From Leishmania mexicana MHOM/GT/2001/U1103 (Eukaryota; Euglenozoa; Kinetoplastea; Trypanosomatida; Trypanosomatidae): a stretch of 64,000 bases of DNA. Positions 19,190-29,222 of this stretch are shown piece by piece. The DNA lies in the NCBI RefSeq assembly GCF_000234665.1, contig NC_018338.1:970084-1034083 (forward strand). The letters run 5' to 3'. The translations under genes and the position numbers were made by a program. How positions within the stretch are numbered: the first letter of the stretch is position 1; every line of letters begins with the position of its first letter. A model generated the notes under the pieces. It searched no databases, had not been told where the DNA came from, and saw only the letters and a program-made list of their open reading frames with translations.

Positions 19190-21028
19190 CTACCTCGCGG
19201 CAAGGAGACGGAAGATGGCGGAGGGTGAGACGGTAGCCATCATAAATGCCTCTCGAATCGCCGACGTCGCGTGACTTCCTGCTGGCAGCGTGAACTGCAT
19301 TACACAAGTCATGCCAAGCTTCCGTGCCGGTTTGAGGAAAAACTTGCGGGCCGTATCGCCACGAATGCCAAGACGTGCAACCATATTCTTCCCCGTCCGC
19401 CGCGACATTGGCGAGTGGCAGCGCAGAATGCCATCCTGATCGTGGTAGAGCGACGCCTTGATGCGCGCCGCACCGGCATCCTCCTCCCAGTCCCAGCCGC
19501 GCTTTTCATCCACCAGGTAAAACGACATGTTCAGGGGCAGCTGCACAAGCGGGCGGAAAGCTGCGCGTGGCGCAAGGCGCATTTCTGCCAGGCCCTCGAC
19601 GCGAAGCTCTTGTGCGAGGGCGACAAAGAGGGCGTCGCTGCTCTCCTCCGACAGGAGTGGAAGGTGAGCCACATCTCTGCCAAACGTCGGCAGCACAACA
19701 TCCGTGAGGCAATACTGGGAAGCTTCCGCTTTCGTGGCCACACGACGGTAGGCAACCGCCGTTTGCGCGGCGCCGATTTCCTCAGCTGAGAACGCGGACC
19801 AGTCTTGATGCGCCGAAGAGAGCATTGCACCGTTGATGTGATCTGCGGCACCGGCGAAGACGTCTCGCGCGTTATCAGGCTCAGCGGAGTCATGGCGGGT
19901 CAAGTCTCGAACGCGAACAACGTCACCGACGGCGACAGTGTCACCACTGCGTTGCCAGCGGAGGGAGGCCAGTGCGTTGAAGTGCACGTCTGTGATAGCG
20001 TGCAGTGCCTCCTGCAGCACGAGCGGACGTACCGCTTCGCGAATGATCTGGGCCGAGTCATGGTGACGCGGGGCGATATCTGCTGCCCGTCGCACAAAGT
20101 CCAGGAGCAGGTCATGATGTGGCGGGTACACCCCGGTCTGCCGCGTCCGCGCGTACACCTGCGCGTCACCTTTGACGGCAGCTTCCATCCCTTCAACCAC
20201 GCTGGCCCAATCACGTCGTGAACTGCGCGGTGAGGCGAGGACCTCCTGCAGCACGGGCATCTCTCGCTGGACCTGGGTGGTGCCTTCGGTGAGGCGCCTC
20301 ATGTAGTTTTGGAGGAATTCGCCGTACTCGCGACGCAGCAGCAGCTTCGCGTCCTTGTAGACGCAGTAAAGCCCAACACCGTGCCGGGCGGCGTGAGAGT
20401 AGTTTAGAAACCCATTCTGGGCAACGCTTCGAAGCTGCGGGAGCACATCGCCCAAGCTGCCTTGCACGTTGCGCAGGGTGACAGTGTACCGGGTGCTGGG
20501 AAGCAAGTGCGGAGGGAAATGGTCAGCCATGGAGTCGACACGCACCTCCTGAACAGGACTGACGTACACGTCTCCTGCCCCGGTGTGCCACAGCTGCTCT
20601 CGCTGAAAAGAGTCGCTCAGCAGTTGGGCAGCGTGGGCGCCATCACAGCGCAGCCATACATAGCGCGACGCGCAGCTGACAAAGTCAACGGGAGAGAGGA
20701 AGTGAAACTGCATGTGCTTTGGCAGTCGCTCACGCAGCTGCCGCTCCACGACCGTGTCTGGCACCCCTTCGCTGAGGAGGCGGACGACGAGGCTTGTGCG
20801 AGGCTTGGCATCCGCTGTGGTAGATGAAACGAATGCGTCGCTCGTTAGCTCCTCCTCCATTATGTAGTCGTCGAAGGCCCACTTCATGAGCGCCACGGGG
20901 CGGCGTGCATCTGCTGTTCGAGCTGCTGGCGCATAGCGGGAGCAGGTGATGCCGATAGACCTCTCCACCTCCTCCGCGCCGTGGGCATGCTTCCTCGACA
21001 GGCGGTAATGGAGGCGGTCTTTCGTCAT
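19190..21028 (-). CDS. Divergent TruD/Pus7-like pseudouridine synthase family protein
   Basis: TruD/Pus7 enzymes convert uridine to pseudouridine in RNA. The 612-residue product follows the family in order. DDYIMEE (53-59) matches the N-terminal DFxVxE motif. FLSPVDFV (110-117) sits where active members have FAGxKDRR, keeping an Asp (115) but losing Gly, Lys and Arg. TRYTVTLRNVQGS and NGFLNYSHAARHG (205-217) match the FRITLRN and G-PNYFGxQRFG segments. The VHFNALASLRWQR and TVAVGDVVR segments, and then SQYCLTDVVLPTFG, match the Pus7 C-terminal half. The active-site changes make catalysis doubtful; it could be an RNA-binding or assembly factor. The first Met (21028) is used because a splice acceptor lies 38 bases upstream; Met48 at 20887 is the alternative. 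The N-terminus is basic, so mitochondrial import is possible. Confidence 0.75.
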   Translation of the reverse strand: MTKDRLHYRLSRKHAHGAEEVERSIGITCSRYAPAARTADARRPVALMKWAFDDYIMEEELTSDAFVSSTTADAKPRTSLVVRLLSEGVPDTVVERQLRERLPKHMQFHFLSPVDFVSCASRYVWLRCDGAHAAQLLSDSFQREQLWHTGAGDVYVSPVQEVRVDSMADHFPPHLLPSTRYTVTLRNVQGSLGDVLPQLRSVAQNGFLNYSHAARHGVGLYCVYKDAKLLLRREYGEFLQNYMRRLTEGTTQVQREMPVLQEVLASPRSSRRDWASVVEGMEAAVKGDAQVYARTRQTGVYPPHHDLLLDFVRRAADIAPRHHDSAQIIREAVRPLVLQEALHAITDVHFNALASLRWQRSGDTVAVGDVVRVRDLTRHDSAEPDNARDVFAGAADHINGAMLSSAHQDWSAFSAEEIGAAQTAVAYRRVATKAEASQYCLTDVVLPTFGRDVAHLPLLSEESSDALFVALAQELRVEGLAEMRLAPRAAFRPLVQLPLNMSFYLVDEKRGWDWEEDAGAARIKASLYHDQDGILRCHSPMSRRTGKNMVARLGIRGDTARKFFLKPARKLGMTCVMQFTLPAGSHATSAIREAFMMATVSPSAIFRLLAAR

Positions 21029-21715
21029 GCGAAAAAGCGAGAGGGAGGGTCGGGTACTCCGTGCCCTGTCACGAGAAAGAGAGCCTCACTGGCAATGGCA
21101 CGCCTCGCCACGCCGACGGAGGGGAGACGGGAAGCGTGTTGCACACACGGTTGGGCATGCGGCGGAGGGGAGACTCGAGAACAGGCGAAGACGCGGACGG
21201 ACAACAGAGACGGGAGGGATGGGGGTCGCGCGGTGAATGAGTGAGGCATCAGTAAATGCGCCACTGGGTGAGCAACGTGGCATGCGATAAGACACGCAAC
21301 GACTCAGGGCTACGTGAAATCCGCGCTCCTTTGCTTGAACGAAATATATACATATATAAACACGGCAGCGAGAGGGGGGGGGGCAGGGGTAACGACTTCA
21401 CCGGCATATCGCGCCAGCAAGTCGCCTCTGCGAGTGATGCCTGCAGGTCCGTTTCACTATGACCTTTCCTTACAGTGCCTTCTGTGCAAAATCAGAGTAC
21501 GAAGTCGCAAGAACGCTTCCGACCTACCTCACAGAGGAACACACACACACCTACGCGTACACACACCAGGCCATCCATGCACGCGCGGTGAGGCACAAAG
21601 ACGAACACCCCACCCCGCCCACGACGGGCTTGCTGAGCTCAATCCACCAGAAACACGTGCACCTGCGCTTTGATCTGGTCCTCGAGCAGCAGCAACACGT
21701 CAAAGATGACTACAA
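21029..21715. other. Intergenic region, nothing convincing
   Basis: About 690 bases between two - strand genes, holding the TruD-like gene's splice acceptor and the 3' UTR of the membrane-protein gene. A short AT-rich patch (ATATATACATATATAAA) occurs near 21343-21359 and a G-rich run near 21374-21381. Confidence 0.5.
21066..21083 (-). promoter_or_regulatory. Candidate spliced-leader acceptor for TruD-like gene
   Basis: On the - strand a pyrimidine tract (CTCTCTTTCTCG) is followed by AG at 21066-21067, 38 bases before the Met at 21028. This favours the longer start. A second pyrimidine tract lies nearer the Met, without an AG before it. Confidence 0.4.
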
Positions 21716-22519
21716 TCATTTGATGGACGGCTGCTTCTGTGCTTGCTCCTGCGGCGGTGGCTTGGTAGGCTGGTCCATCGAGGCACTGCCCAGTGCCATC
21801 GCCTGGAGTTGCTGTCGTCGCCACGGCGGCATACACCGGTACGCATATCCCCCATGAGGTGCCATCATGAAGTACGGCCGATTCGCTGACACGCAAAAGG
21901 AAACACACGTAACGAAGCCTAGGTGGCCGCTCGCCACCCCGCTCAGCCAGTACGTGGCGCCCATTCCGGTAAAGAACTCACGACTGGAGCGCAGCAATCG
22001 TGCCTCCAGCGGATCAGAGGGGATTGGGTAGCGGTGATAGAGGCGACGGCCTGCCGAAGTGAGTGGCAGCCCCTTTCGCCATCCGAGAGTGCCGATGCAG
22101 ATTGCCCCGGCCCAGAGTCCCGTGTTCGCAATAATCGCCTTTGTCCATGCTTGACCCCAGGAGTTATGCTTGCTGCTCCACATGGCCTCCGCCATGAAGT
22201 AGTGCAGCGTCGCACCTGCCAGAATACCAGGGAAAGCGATCCATGCAGTCTGCCGCATCGCACCATTCACCGTGTAGTTGATGCGCGATTCCGCAAAGAT
22301 GGATACTGCGGTGCCGAATGACGCGATGCAGAAGACGGCGACGCTGGAGACGAGGACACCGTACGCGACACAGCAGAGAGGGCAGCACTTCTCCCGCTCA
22401 AGCTGCAGCCGACGACTAGCGGGGATCAAGGAATCCATTGTGTCCCCTACGCTGCTGAGCTTGTCGCCATCCACCTTGGTGGAGCTGAGAATCGAAATGC
22501 GGCTCTTGTCCAACGCCAT
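21716..22519 (-). CDS. Hypothetical four-pass membrane protein
   Basis: The 267-residue product has a soluble N-terminus (about 45 residues) and then four likely membrane segments. They lie near CCVAYGVLVSSVAVFCIASFG, TAWIAFPGILAGATLHYFMA, KAIIANTGLWAGAICIGTLG and WLSGVASGHLGFVTCVSFCV. The C-terminal tail is rich in Pro, Gln and Lys. The first segment is preceded by a CCPLCC cysteine cluster that could be palmitoylated or bind metal. No family is recognised. The Met at 22519 is chosen because a pyrimidine tract and AG lie 77 bases upstream; earlier in-frame codons are low-complexity. Confidence 0.75.
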   Translation of the reverse strand: MALDKSRISILSSTKVDGDKLSSVGDTMDSLIPASRRLQLEREKCCPLCCVAYGVLVSSVAVFCIASFGTAVSIFAESRINYTVNGAMRQTAWIAFPGILAGATLHYFMAEAMWSSKHNSWGQAWTKAIIANTGLWAGAICIGTLGWRKGLPLTSAGRRLYHRYPIPSDPLEARLLRSSREFFTGMGATYWLSGVASGHLGFVTCVSFCVSANRPYFMMAPHGGYAYRCMPPWRRQQLQAMALGSASMDQPTKPPPQEQAQKQPSIK

Positions 22520-23407
22520 TCGTTTTGATGTCACCGCGCAAGAGACTACTGCGTTATGTCTGCGCCACCGAGCACGCTGCCCGCGCGCCCCTTCACTTTG
22601 TTTTAACGGCGAATCGGTGGTAGGATAATACGAGTAGCGAAGAGATGGACCGTTAAAAAAAAGGAAAGGGAGAGAGGGAGGGGGGATGGAGGAGGAGATA
22701 GACACGTATGATACGCAAGCTCTACACTGGTGCCTCGCCGACAGAGGTTACGCGGCAGCCCGCTTCAGCATGGGTGCACGAGTGGTAACGCGCGCACACA
22801 CACCCCACGATACCACACAACAGTCACCACGCCAACAGCTATGGAGACGATACGAGGTGGTCTCGACCCCACCACCACCCCGCGGAATAGGCTTCCCTCA
22901 TACATATTGGCACACACCGAAAGAGTGCGAATGAGATGAAAACCACACACCCACACAAAACAGGAAGGAGAACGGCAATGCGCTGGCGCCACGGGCTCAA
23001 CTCCGTCCCATGTGTGCCTTCACAGCCCACGACAACGGCTGCGTGGTGGAGAGGTATCGAGGTAGATCAGCAGAGCTCATACCTGCCATGGGGATTCGCA
23101 TCCTCCAGGCAAATCTAGGTGAGCGAGGCACACATGCGTGAAAAAGATCTCGCACAAATCTCATCGGGGCGGAGCGGGGTGGTAGGGTGGGGACAGGGAA
23201 GCTGGCTCTGCGTGCACTCCAGCACCGACGTCTTCTTAGATCTTCTTTACATGAGGGACTATGCATGGAGTCGGGGGCTAAGGAGAAGAAAGAACAAGCG
23301 AAGAGCGCCGGCGATGACTCGCCGCACATCCCCTTAGACACCCCAGGCATCGCCAACAGCAGCCAAGGATGCACCCACGCTGGTCCTTTCCTCTTTGTGG
23401 GCGCCCG
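22520..23407. other. Intergenic region, nothing convincing
   Basis: About 890 bases between two - strand genes. The part next to 22519 carries the splice acceptor of the membrane-protein gene; the rest is presumed 3' UTR of the following gene. No frame with a recognisable domain. Confidence 0.5.
22596..22687 (-). promoter_or_regulatory. Candidate spliced-leader acceptor for four-pass protein gene
   Basis: On the - strand a strong pyrimidine tract, including a run of eight T, spans about 22655-22687. The first AG after it is at 22596-22597, giving a 77-base 5' UTR before the Met at 22519. Confidence 0.5.
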
Positions 23408-25399
23408 TCAGCGCTGCATGCCCTCATACTTCGTTTGCTTCGACGCCGCCGTGCCAAAGACGACCACGCGCTGCGTCGAGGTGTTGTCGAAGCTGTTGAT
23501 GCGGCGGATCATGGAAATGTCATCTGCAGACAGCTTTGTCAACTGTCTAGAGCACGCAGCGGTTGTAGCACCATCACCGCCACTACGGCCACTGCGCTGT
23601 GCGCCTGTTTCGGCAGCCGCGTAGTTGCGGAAGATGCCAGTGAAAAACGGTGCGGACGCCGCGCTGGCCGCGGTCGCAGACGTCGCCGGGGCCGCGCCTG
23701 CGTCGCCGCGGGCTAAGGGTACGTTGACGGAAGACGATGTCGGCGTGACGGCCGCGAGGGGTTTGGTCGACTTTTGCTGCTGCATTGCCCTGGCGCGCTC
23801 GTCCAGCTTGACCTGCTCCTGCGCCCGCAGATGTCGCTGCTTCAGCTTCCAGATCTCATGCTTGCGGGCGAGCGACCTCATCACCTGCTCTTGCTGTTGC
23901 GAGATCTCCTCCTTCTCCTCCGCCTTTCGACTTTCGGCCGGCGTCGTGGAGAAGGACGGAAATCGCCCCTCCTCGCTTGAGCTAGCTCCCAGTAGCATCA
24001 TCTCGTCGCCTGCAACCGGGTCGCGCTGTATCATGCGCCGCGCGTGCTGTGAGTTGGACGAGGACGAGTCGGCCGGCATCCAGTTCGCCGCCTCATTGTC
24101 TTCCTCTCCAATAACGAGCTCGTCAACTGGTGTTCTGAAGTCACACGCCATCGCGCTGTCCGTGCGCGTACGCGGGTTGTACTCGTCGTCGTCACTGCGC
24201 TGACCACTCTCAGCACCGCCGTGTTCGCGTGGGTGCTGTGCAAGGCTCCGCGTCTGGCTCAGCGCCTGGGACTGTGTGAGCTCGCGTGATACCATCTGCT
24301 CGAACTTCTGCCGCTTCTGCTGCTGCACATGGGCGAGAAACCGGTTCGTCAGCTCGCCTACCACGTCGGGAGACCACGCGCTGCTGCTGGAGGGCGAAGA
24401 CGGCGATACAAGCGACGAGGGCGAGTACACACCCGTCGTGGCAGGAGAAGTGCCATCGACATTAGAACCGTTGCTGTGGATGCCGGTGTCCACAAGTAAC
24501 CTGTTGGGAGGAAAGGAAAGGGAACTACCAAGCGCATCGGTAGCGATATGCAGCGACGACGGCAGGGAAAGCGTGCGAGAGAAGACGTCCCTCATGCTCA
24601 CGGATTTCGCCTGCTTCCGCAGCGCTCGCTGGGAGTGCTTAAAGGCTGCTTGCACCTCGGCAGCCTCAGCCTTCTCCTGCGTGCGCCGCTTTCGGTCACC
24701 CTTGCCACCTTTCGCATGCCCATCCTTGACGCCGTCTTCTCTTTGCCTTCGCTTCTTGTCCACGACCGCTGACACGACCACCGTAGCCTCTGCACTAGCA
24801 GTCGCCTGGATGGACTCGTCAAGGAAGACAGACGAGTCGGCTCGCGGAAGGCTTTCGACCCACTCTGACGTGATGCTGTACTTGTCCTGTATCGCATTGC
24901 CTCGCGCCACATCAGCATCATCTTCGCCGTCCACGTTATGGTCTTCCTCGTCTCCCACGCTGGAGGTGTTGGGGTTGTGCTGCGGAGCGCCGTGATGCTC
25001 GCCCGCCTCTGTGAAAGAAAGCGGTGGTGAGAGCAAGATGTTTTGTGAGGTGTCACCGAGGATCACCTCGCTGCCCTCCGTGTCCGCCAGAAATGGTGTC
25101 CTCCCCTTTATCCTGGACTGTGTAGCGTCGTTCACGGAAAAGGGAGTGTGGGCACCTTCGTCGACCACGACCGCCGCCTCAACGAAGGTTCTTGTCAGTT
25201 TGCCCTGCTCTGCGCATGCCACGAGAGCGGAGGGGTCGAGGTCGGTGATGGCTGGAGAAAAAGCGGAGAGAATGGTGACTTCATCGTTTCCATCACCAGC
25301 GGCAGGCAGTGGTGGCTGTGTAACGGTAGCGACCTCCAGCGACGGGACAGACGGCGAAGTCTCACACATATCTGGCGATAGCGTCTCTGTCGGGCGCAT
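23408..25399 (-). CDS. Hypothetical low-complexity protein with C-terminal coiled coil
   Basis: The 663-residue product is not recognised. Most of it is disordered-looking, rich in Ser, Thr, Asp, Glu and Ala. It includes a lysine/arginine-rich stretch (KKRRQREDGVKDGHAKGGKG) that could be a nuclear signal, and a serine run. A long charged helix near residues 500-560 (AEEKEEISQQQEQVMRSLAR, then KHEIWKLKQRHLRAQEQVKL) is probably a coiled coil. The C-terminal 50 or so residues are less repetitive (SADDISMIRRINSFDNTSTQ). No membrane segment is present. The frame is open further to 25783, but that part is low-complexity and has no codon-quality signal. The Met at 25399 is a preference, not a proof. 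Confidence 0.7.
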   Translation of the reverse strand: MRPTETLSPDMCETSPSVPSLEVATVTQPPLPAAGDGNDEVTILSAFSPAITDLDPSALVACAEQGKLTRTFVEAAVVVDEGAHTPFSVNDATQSRIKGRTPFLADTEGSEVILGDTSQNILLSPPLSFTEAGEHHGAPQHNPNTSSVGDEEDHNVDGEDDADVARGNAIQDKYSITSEWVESLPRADSSVFLDESIQATASAEATVVVSAVVDKKRRQREDGVKDGHAKGGKGDRKRRTQEKAEAAEVQAAFKHSQRALRKQAKSVSMRDVFSRTLSLPSSLHIATDALGSSLSFPPNRLLVDTGIHSNGSNVDGTSPATTGVYSPSSLVSPSSPSSSSAWSPDVVGELTNRFLAHVQQQKRQKFEQMVSRELTQSQALSQTRSLAQHPREHGGAESGQRSDDDEYNPRTRTDSAMACDFRTPVDELVIGEEDNEAANWMPADSSSSNSQHARRMIQRDPVAGDEMMLLGASSSEEGRFPSFSTTPAESRKAEEKEEISQQQEQVMRSLARKHEIWKLKQRHLRAQEQVKLDERARAMQQQKSTKPLAAVTPTSSSVNVPLARGDAGAAPATSATAASAASAPFFTGIFRNYAAAETGAQRSGRSGGDGATTAACSRQLTKLSADDISMIRRINSFDNTSTQRVVVFGTAASKQTKYEGMQR

Positions 25400-25979
25400 T
25401 CTCGACTGTGGATGGGACTTTGGCCCGCGTTGACCAAAGGCGCCGGCTGGGCCGTGATAAGGGCAGCCTAGTGGCGAGGCGGTCGGGGTGTCAGGCGCAA
25501 AGCAGGCGTTGCACCTATGTGGATGCTGAGAACTATCTATGAAGATATGTGCGTGTGTGCGTCTATGCGTGTTTTGCTTGCTTGCCTTGTGCTTATATCC
25601 ATACCTTGAAGCCAACTGCACGCGCATGAGCAAGAGAAAATGGTGTGCGGCACGGGAGCGAGCAAAGAACAGAGACAGAGAGAAGCGTGCAGCTGAGCGA
25701 GGGGGAAAATGCAGCAGCAGTAGCAGCACTGCGGAGAGGGAAGCCCGTTGAGAGATGTACGCATCTTCCGCAGATGCCCACATCTATACCTTTTCCGTGG
25801 CTGCGCGCCACGAGGCCTTTCCCCGGCGCCGTGTCAAGATCAACAACGGGCTATGCTCGGTGGCGGACAAGGCAGTTGCCCTTCATGCATCGCCACTACC
25901 GACAGATGTGTGAAGGCCACAGTGCAGTTGAGCTAACTTGTGAGCACATAAACACACACACATACACTGAACTCGGTTG
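25400..25979. other. Intergenic region, nothing convincing
   Basis: About 580 bases between the low-complexity gene and the ankyrin gene, both on the - strand. An open frame continues upstream from the low-complexity gene through 25783 but looks like translated UTR. Confidence 0.45.
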
Positions 25980-26501
25980 TTACTCGAGCTGAGCAATGAC
26001 GGCTGCTTGGTCCGTCTGCTTGGCGCAATCCATCGGAGTCATGCCAGCGACATTTTTTGTCGTCTTTGAGGCACCATGGCGAAGCAGCACCGCCACCACA
26101 TCTGGTCTGCCGGAGAGAGCGGCGAGGTGCATGGGCGTCCGCTTTGCGGTATCACGTGCGTTCACGTTGGCGCCCTCGTCGAGCAGCGCTTCCACGACGT
26201 GTGCATGGCCACGATCTGCGGCATAGTGCAGCGGCGTCCACCCTTCACAGTCAGCAGCGTCGATGTTGACCTGCTGCGTGTCGCTGCGGTCGAGAATCGC
26301 TTTGACAAAGGCGTTGTTGCCCGAAAAGGCGGCGTGGTGAAGCAGAGTGAGCTTCTGATCATCACACTCACTGAGGCATCCACCCTTCTGCACGTACGTC
26401 ATAAAGCGCTCGGCATTACCGCGACGACACGCATCATAGATCGTCTCCGCAGGGCTTTCCCGCCGTGACGTGGCGTCACGGGAGGACCGAGTGCTTGACA
26501 T
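25980..26501 (-). CDS. Small ankyrin-repeat protein
   Basis: The 173-residue product is made almost wholly of ankyrin repeats. There is an N-terminal capping helix pair (YDACRRGNAERFMTYVQKGG). Typical repeats follow: LTLLHHAAFSGNNAFVKAIL, EGWTPLHYAADRGHAHVVEA, KRTPMHLAALSGRPDVVAVL and a short last repeat (GMTPMDCAKQTDQAAVIAQL). The TPLHxAA and G-HxxVVxxLL signatures are clear. Such proteins act as binding scaffolds; gankyrin, a proteasome chaperone, is one similar small example, but nothing here identifies the partner. The start at 26501 is chosen because only low-complexity codons lie upstream (open to 26624). Confidence 0.88.
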   Translation of the reverse strand: MSSTRSSRDATSRRESPAETIYDACRRGNAERFMTYVQKGGCLSECDDQKLTLLHHAAFSGNNAFVKAILDRSDTQQVNIDAADCEGWTPLHYAADRGHAHVVEALLDEGANVNARDTAKRTPMHLAALSGRPDVVAVLLRHGASKTTKNVAGMTPMDCAKQTDQAAVIAQLE

Positions 26502-28910
26502 TGTAGAACGGCCGCTAAAAGGTGTTGTTGGTTCCTCTGTCTCTCTTTTTTGTTGGGAAGCGGAGGCTGGGTATGCGACGGAGGGAAAATGGGATGAGAA
26601 GCGAGGATGACAAATGGAGCTCACTTGTCAAGTGGGGGCAGGCGGCGTTCTTGAAGTTATGAGCTGCGAGAACATCGATGAGGTTTGAATGATTTTTTTC
26701 TTTTTCGCGGAAGAGACGTGATTCCACGGACTCTTCACTGTGCGTGTCCCACTGGTAGGCGAGCACATTGCCGGATATGCCATTGATACGGAGACGGTCA
26801 CAAAAAAGAGGGGCTTTGCGTGTGGCGGCAACACCACAGCTGTGCACCCCTCTGCAGTCGACACCGTGATGCCAACCGTCCTGCGCACCGCGCAGGAACC
26901 TCAAAAGGTAGGACGGAGGTGACAAAAAATGGCTCTTCTGCGTGACACGAATAGGAGAAAGGAACACAGGTCAGAGCACACACACACACGCGTAGAGAGA
27001 CTCGCAGAGAGCAACGGAAAACACACTGAAAGCGAGGAAGAAGGGGTGGGGGTGGTGTGAGGTGAGTAAAAGATAGGTGGAACACGGACACCAAAGGGCG
27101 AGAGGCGACACTATACGTGACCACAACCATACAGGGAGATCGACAAAGAGAGACACTGTACACGCATATACATATACACTGGCACTCAACGACACTTCAC
27201 AGGGGAGGGGGGAGGTGGGGTGGTGGGGTGGGGAGTACGTTGTCACGAGAAAACAACCTCCAACCTCGAAGAAAACAAAAAGAAAATACCATGGCAACTC
27301 GCGTCCCACGAGAGAGCGCAGGATGGGAGCATGAGTGCGTGTGCTTGTGTGATCGTGCGGGCAACGGTATGCGAATAGTCTGATATAGAGGGAAGAGAGA
27401 AATGTACCGCACCACGTGCCCGTCCTACACCTTTGTTTTATTTTTTTTTCACTTTGCACACCTTCTTTCGCCCTGATAACGAGAGGTCGCCGCTGTGCGT
27501 GGCATCTCAGAGTCCAGCACCCACACTCTGTTTGAAAGCCAAGCAGTCCGCGGCCGTCAGCACGCTTGTGCCATCGATATAGTAGGCGACGCATCCCTGT
27601 GACTCGAACGTGTCTCCTACCGCCCCTCACACTGCCTACTAGTGGGTAGGGAGCGTTTGAGGCAGGGACCGTGCTCGGATAGCGGAGGCGGTGCATCGCT
27701 GCACGGCGTGTGTGTCTACTGTTGCCTCGCACCACGCGAATGGGGCCTGTGAGTGGCCGGGGCTCGAGTGGAGTTGCGCTCACCTTCTCTGGCAGCGAAG
27801 GAGCAAGCTCAAAGATGAGAAGAATTTGCTTGTTTAGTCTGCAGACGGCTTCCCCTGCAGACGCAAAAGGCAACAACGTCTGTGAGCGCACTGAGCAGAT
27901 ACGCACGCGCCCCACTGGACATCACAGAGCCGCACGCGCATACACATCTGCTCGGCAGCGGACACACCCGATGTGATCTCGATGAGGCAGACGCCACAGT
28001 GCAAAATCAACCATCTCCCCAGCAACAACAAAAAAGGAACGAAAAGGGAGCAGAGATGCCGCCCCCTGTGCTCACGAGACCACAGCAGAGCAATAGGCAA
28101 CAGCCGCCCCAAATAATGATCATCGAAAAAAGAAAACAGCACACCGCACATGCACGAAGAAACGGAAAAGACGCGCATGCGAAGAGGTAATCGAAAGGAC
28201 GACGAAAACGAATACCACTCAACCAGCCGAGAGAGAGCCGACAAACGCCTACATCACAGTAACAAGACCACGAGGGGATACAGAGAAAGCTTGAATCTAT
28301 CCATTACACAACCAGCAACACAATTCGCATATGTGTCCCACAACCAATGAGGCAGACGAGTGGCACAAGACAATGCTACATCCTCCCCGTCTCGCTCCCA
28401 GGATCTGCCGTATCTAATGCGTCAAGATACACCGACGCTGTGACTGGAGGAGAAGAGAAGGTGCGGCACTTCTCGCTCTTATCGCGCATAAATCCTCTTC
28501 TCGGTCACCTTTGAGAAACTTCTAGGCATGGCCACAGTGACACTGCTGAGAGCGGCAGTTTGGGAAGATGTGCGTGTGTGTGGGAAGAGGGGGGGAGAGG
28601 GTGCGTAGACATGGAAAGCGATGACCCCGCAATATCATGATCAAAGCAAAGAGGGAACGACTCGACCAGCAGCACGTATGCAACACCAAACGAAACAAAA
28701 CCAAACGGAAACACAAACGTCACCTCAAGGGCAGGTACAACGTAAAAAACAAACAAAGGTACCGATACTTTTTTTTGCAACCAAACGCCTGCAACGTCTC
28801 GCTCTTGTGAGCGGAATGCGCAACTGCAGAGGGATCTAGCAAAGGGACGGGCAGCGAGGAACAGAGGCGCTACGGTGTATGCACACTTGGGCCTCTCACC
28901 GATGCGGCTC
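26502..28910. other. Long intergenic region, no convincing gene
   Basis: A 2.4-kb gap between - strand genes, with many T/C-rich tracts on the transcribed strand. The longest frame (26971-27915, - strand) is Cys/Leu/Ser-rich, has no domain and looks like translated UTR. A stretch at about 27580-27720 differs in texture from its surroundings (few homopolymers, mixed GC-rich text) and might be a decayed retroposon; see findings. Confidence 0.5.
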
Positions 28911-29222
28911 TCACTTTTTCGACCGTGCCGCGGGTTTTTCACCTTGGTCTCCGCCAGATTGTTGCATTAGATTATCAATCGACTGCTCGAGTTCATCGAT
29001 GCGGGAGTTCATCTCATCGATACGAGTGACGATGCACTTCGACATTTCCTCAAAGCGGGCTTGCATCTGCTGCATCAGCCCCTGCACGTGCGATGTCACC
29101 TCCTGCGTGCCACCCTGGGGGACAGAGCTGGCCACCATCGCGGCTGGTGCGGCAGCAGGAGTGGGAGCGGTGGGTGTCGTGGTGACACTCTTGGTGCGAG
29201 TACTGGCGGTCTTTGGCGGCAT
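28911..29222 (-). CDS. Heat shock factor binding protein 1 (HSBP1) homologue
   Basis: The 103-residue product has a disordered Thr/Ala/Pro N-terminus. A short coiled-coil core at about 41-89 (HVQGLMQQMQARFEEMSKCI, then VTRIDEMNSRIDELEQSIDN) closely matches the HSBP1 pattern VQxLLQQMQxKFxxMSxxI-xRIDxMSxRIDxLExNIxDLM. HSBP1 forms a trimeric coiled coil. In animals it binds heat shock factor 1 and is also needed to assemble the WASH actin-nucleating complex on endosomes. The first in-frame Met at 29273 lies before a candidate acceptor AG, so the Met at 29222 is preferred. As trypanosomatids are thought to lack heat shock factor, a trafficking role is more likely than a heat-shock one; this is inference. 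Confidence 0.88.
   Translation of the reverse strand: MPPKTASTRTKSVTTTPTAPTPAAAPAAMVASSVPQGGTQEVTSHVQGLMQQMQARFEEMSKCIVTRIDEMNSRIDELEQSIDNLMQQSGGDQGEKPAARSKK

Noticed and set aside
26971..27915. - strand frame of 314 codons in the gap after the ankyrin gene
   Set aside because: Cys/Leu/Ser-rich translation of pyrimidine-rich DNA without any ordered domain; looks like UTR.
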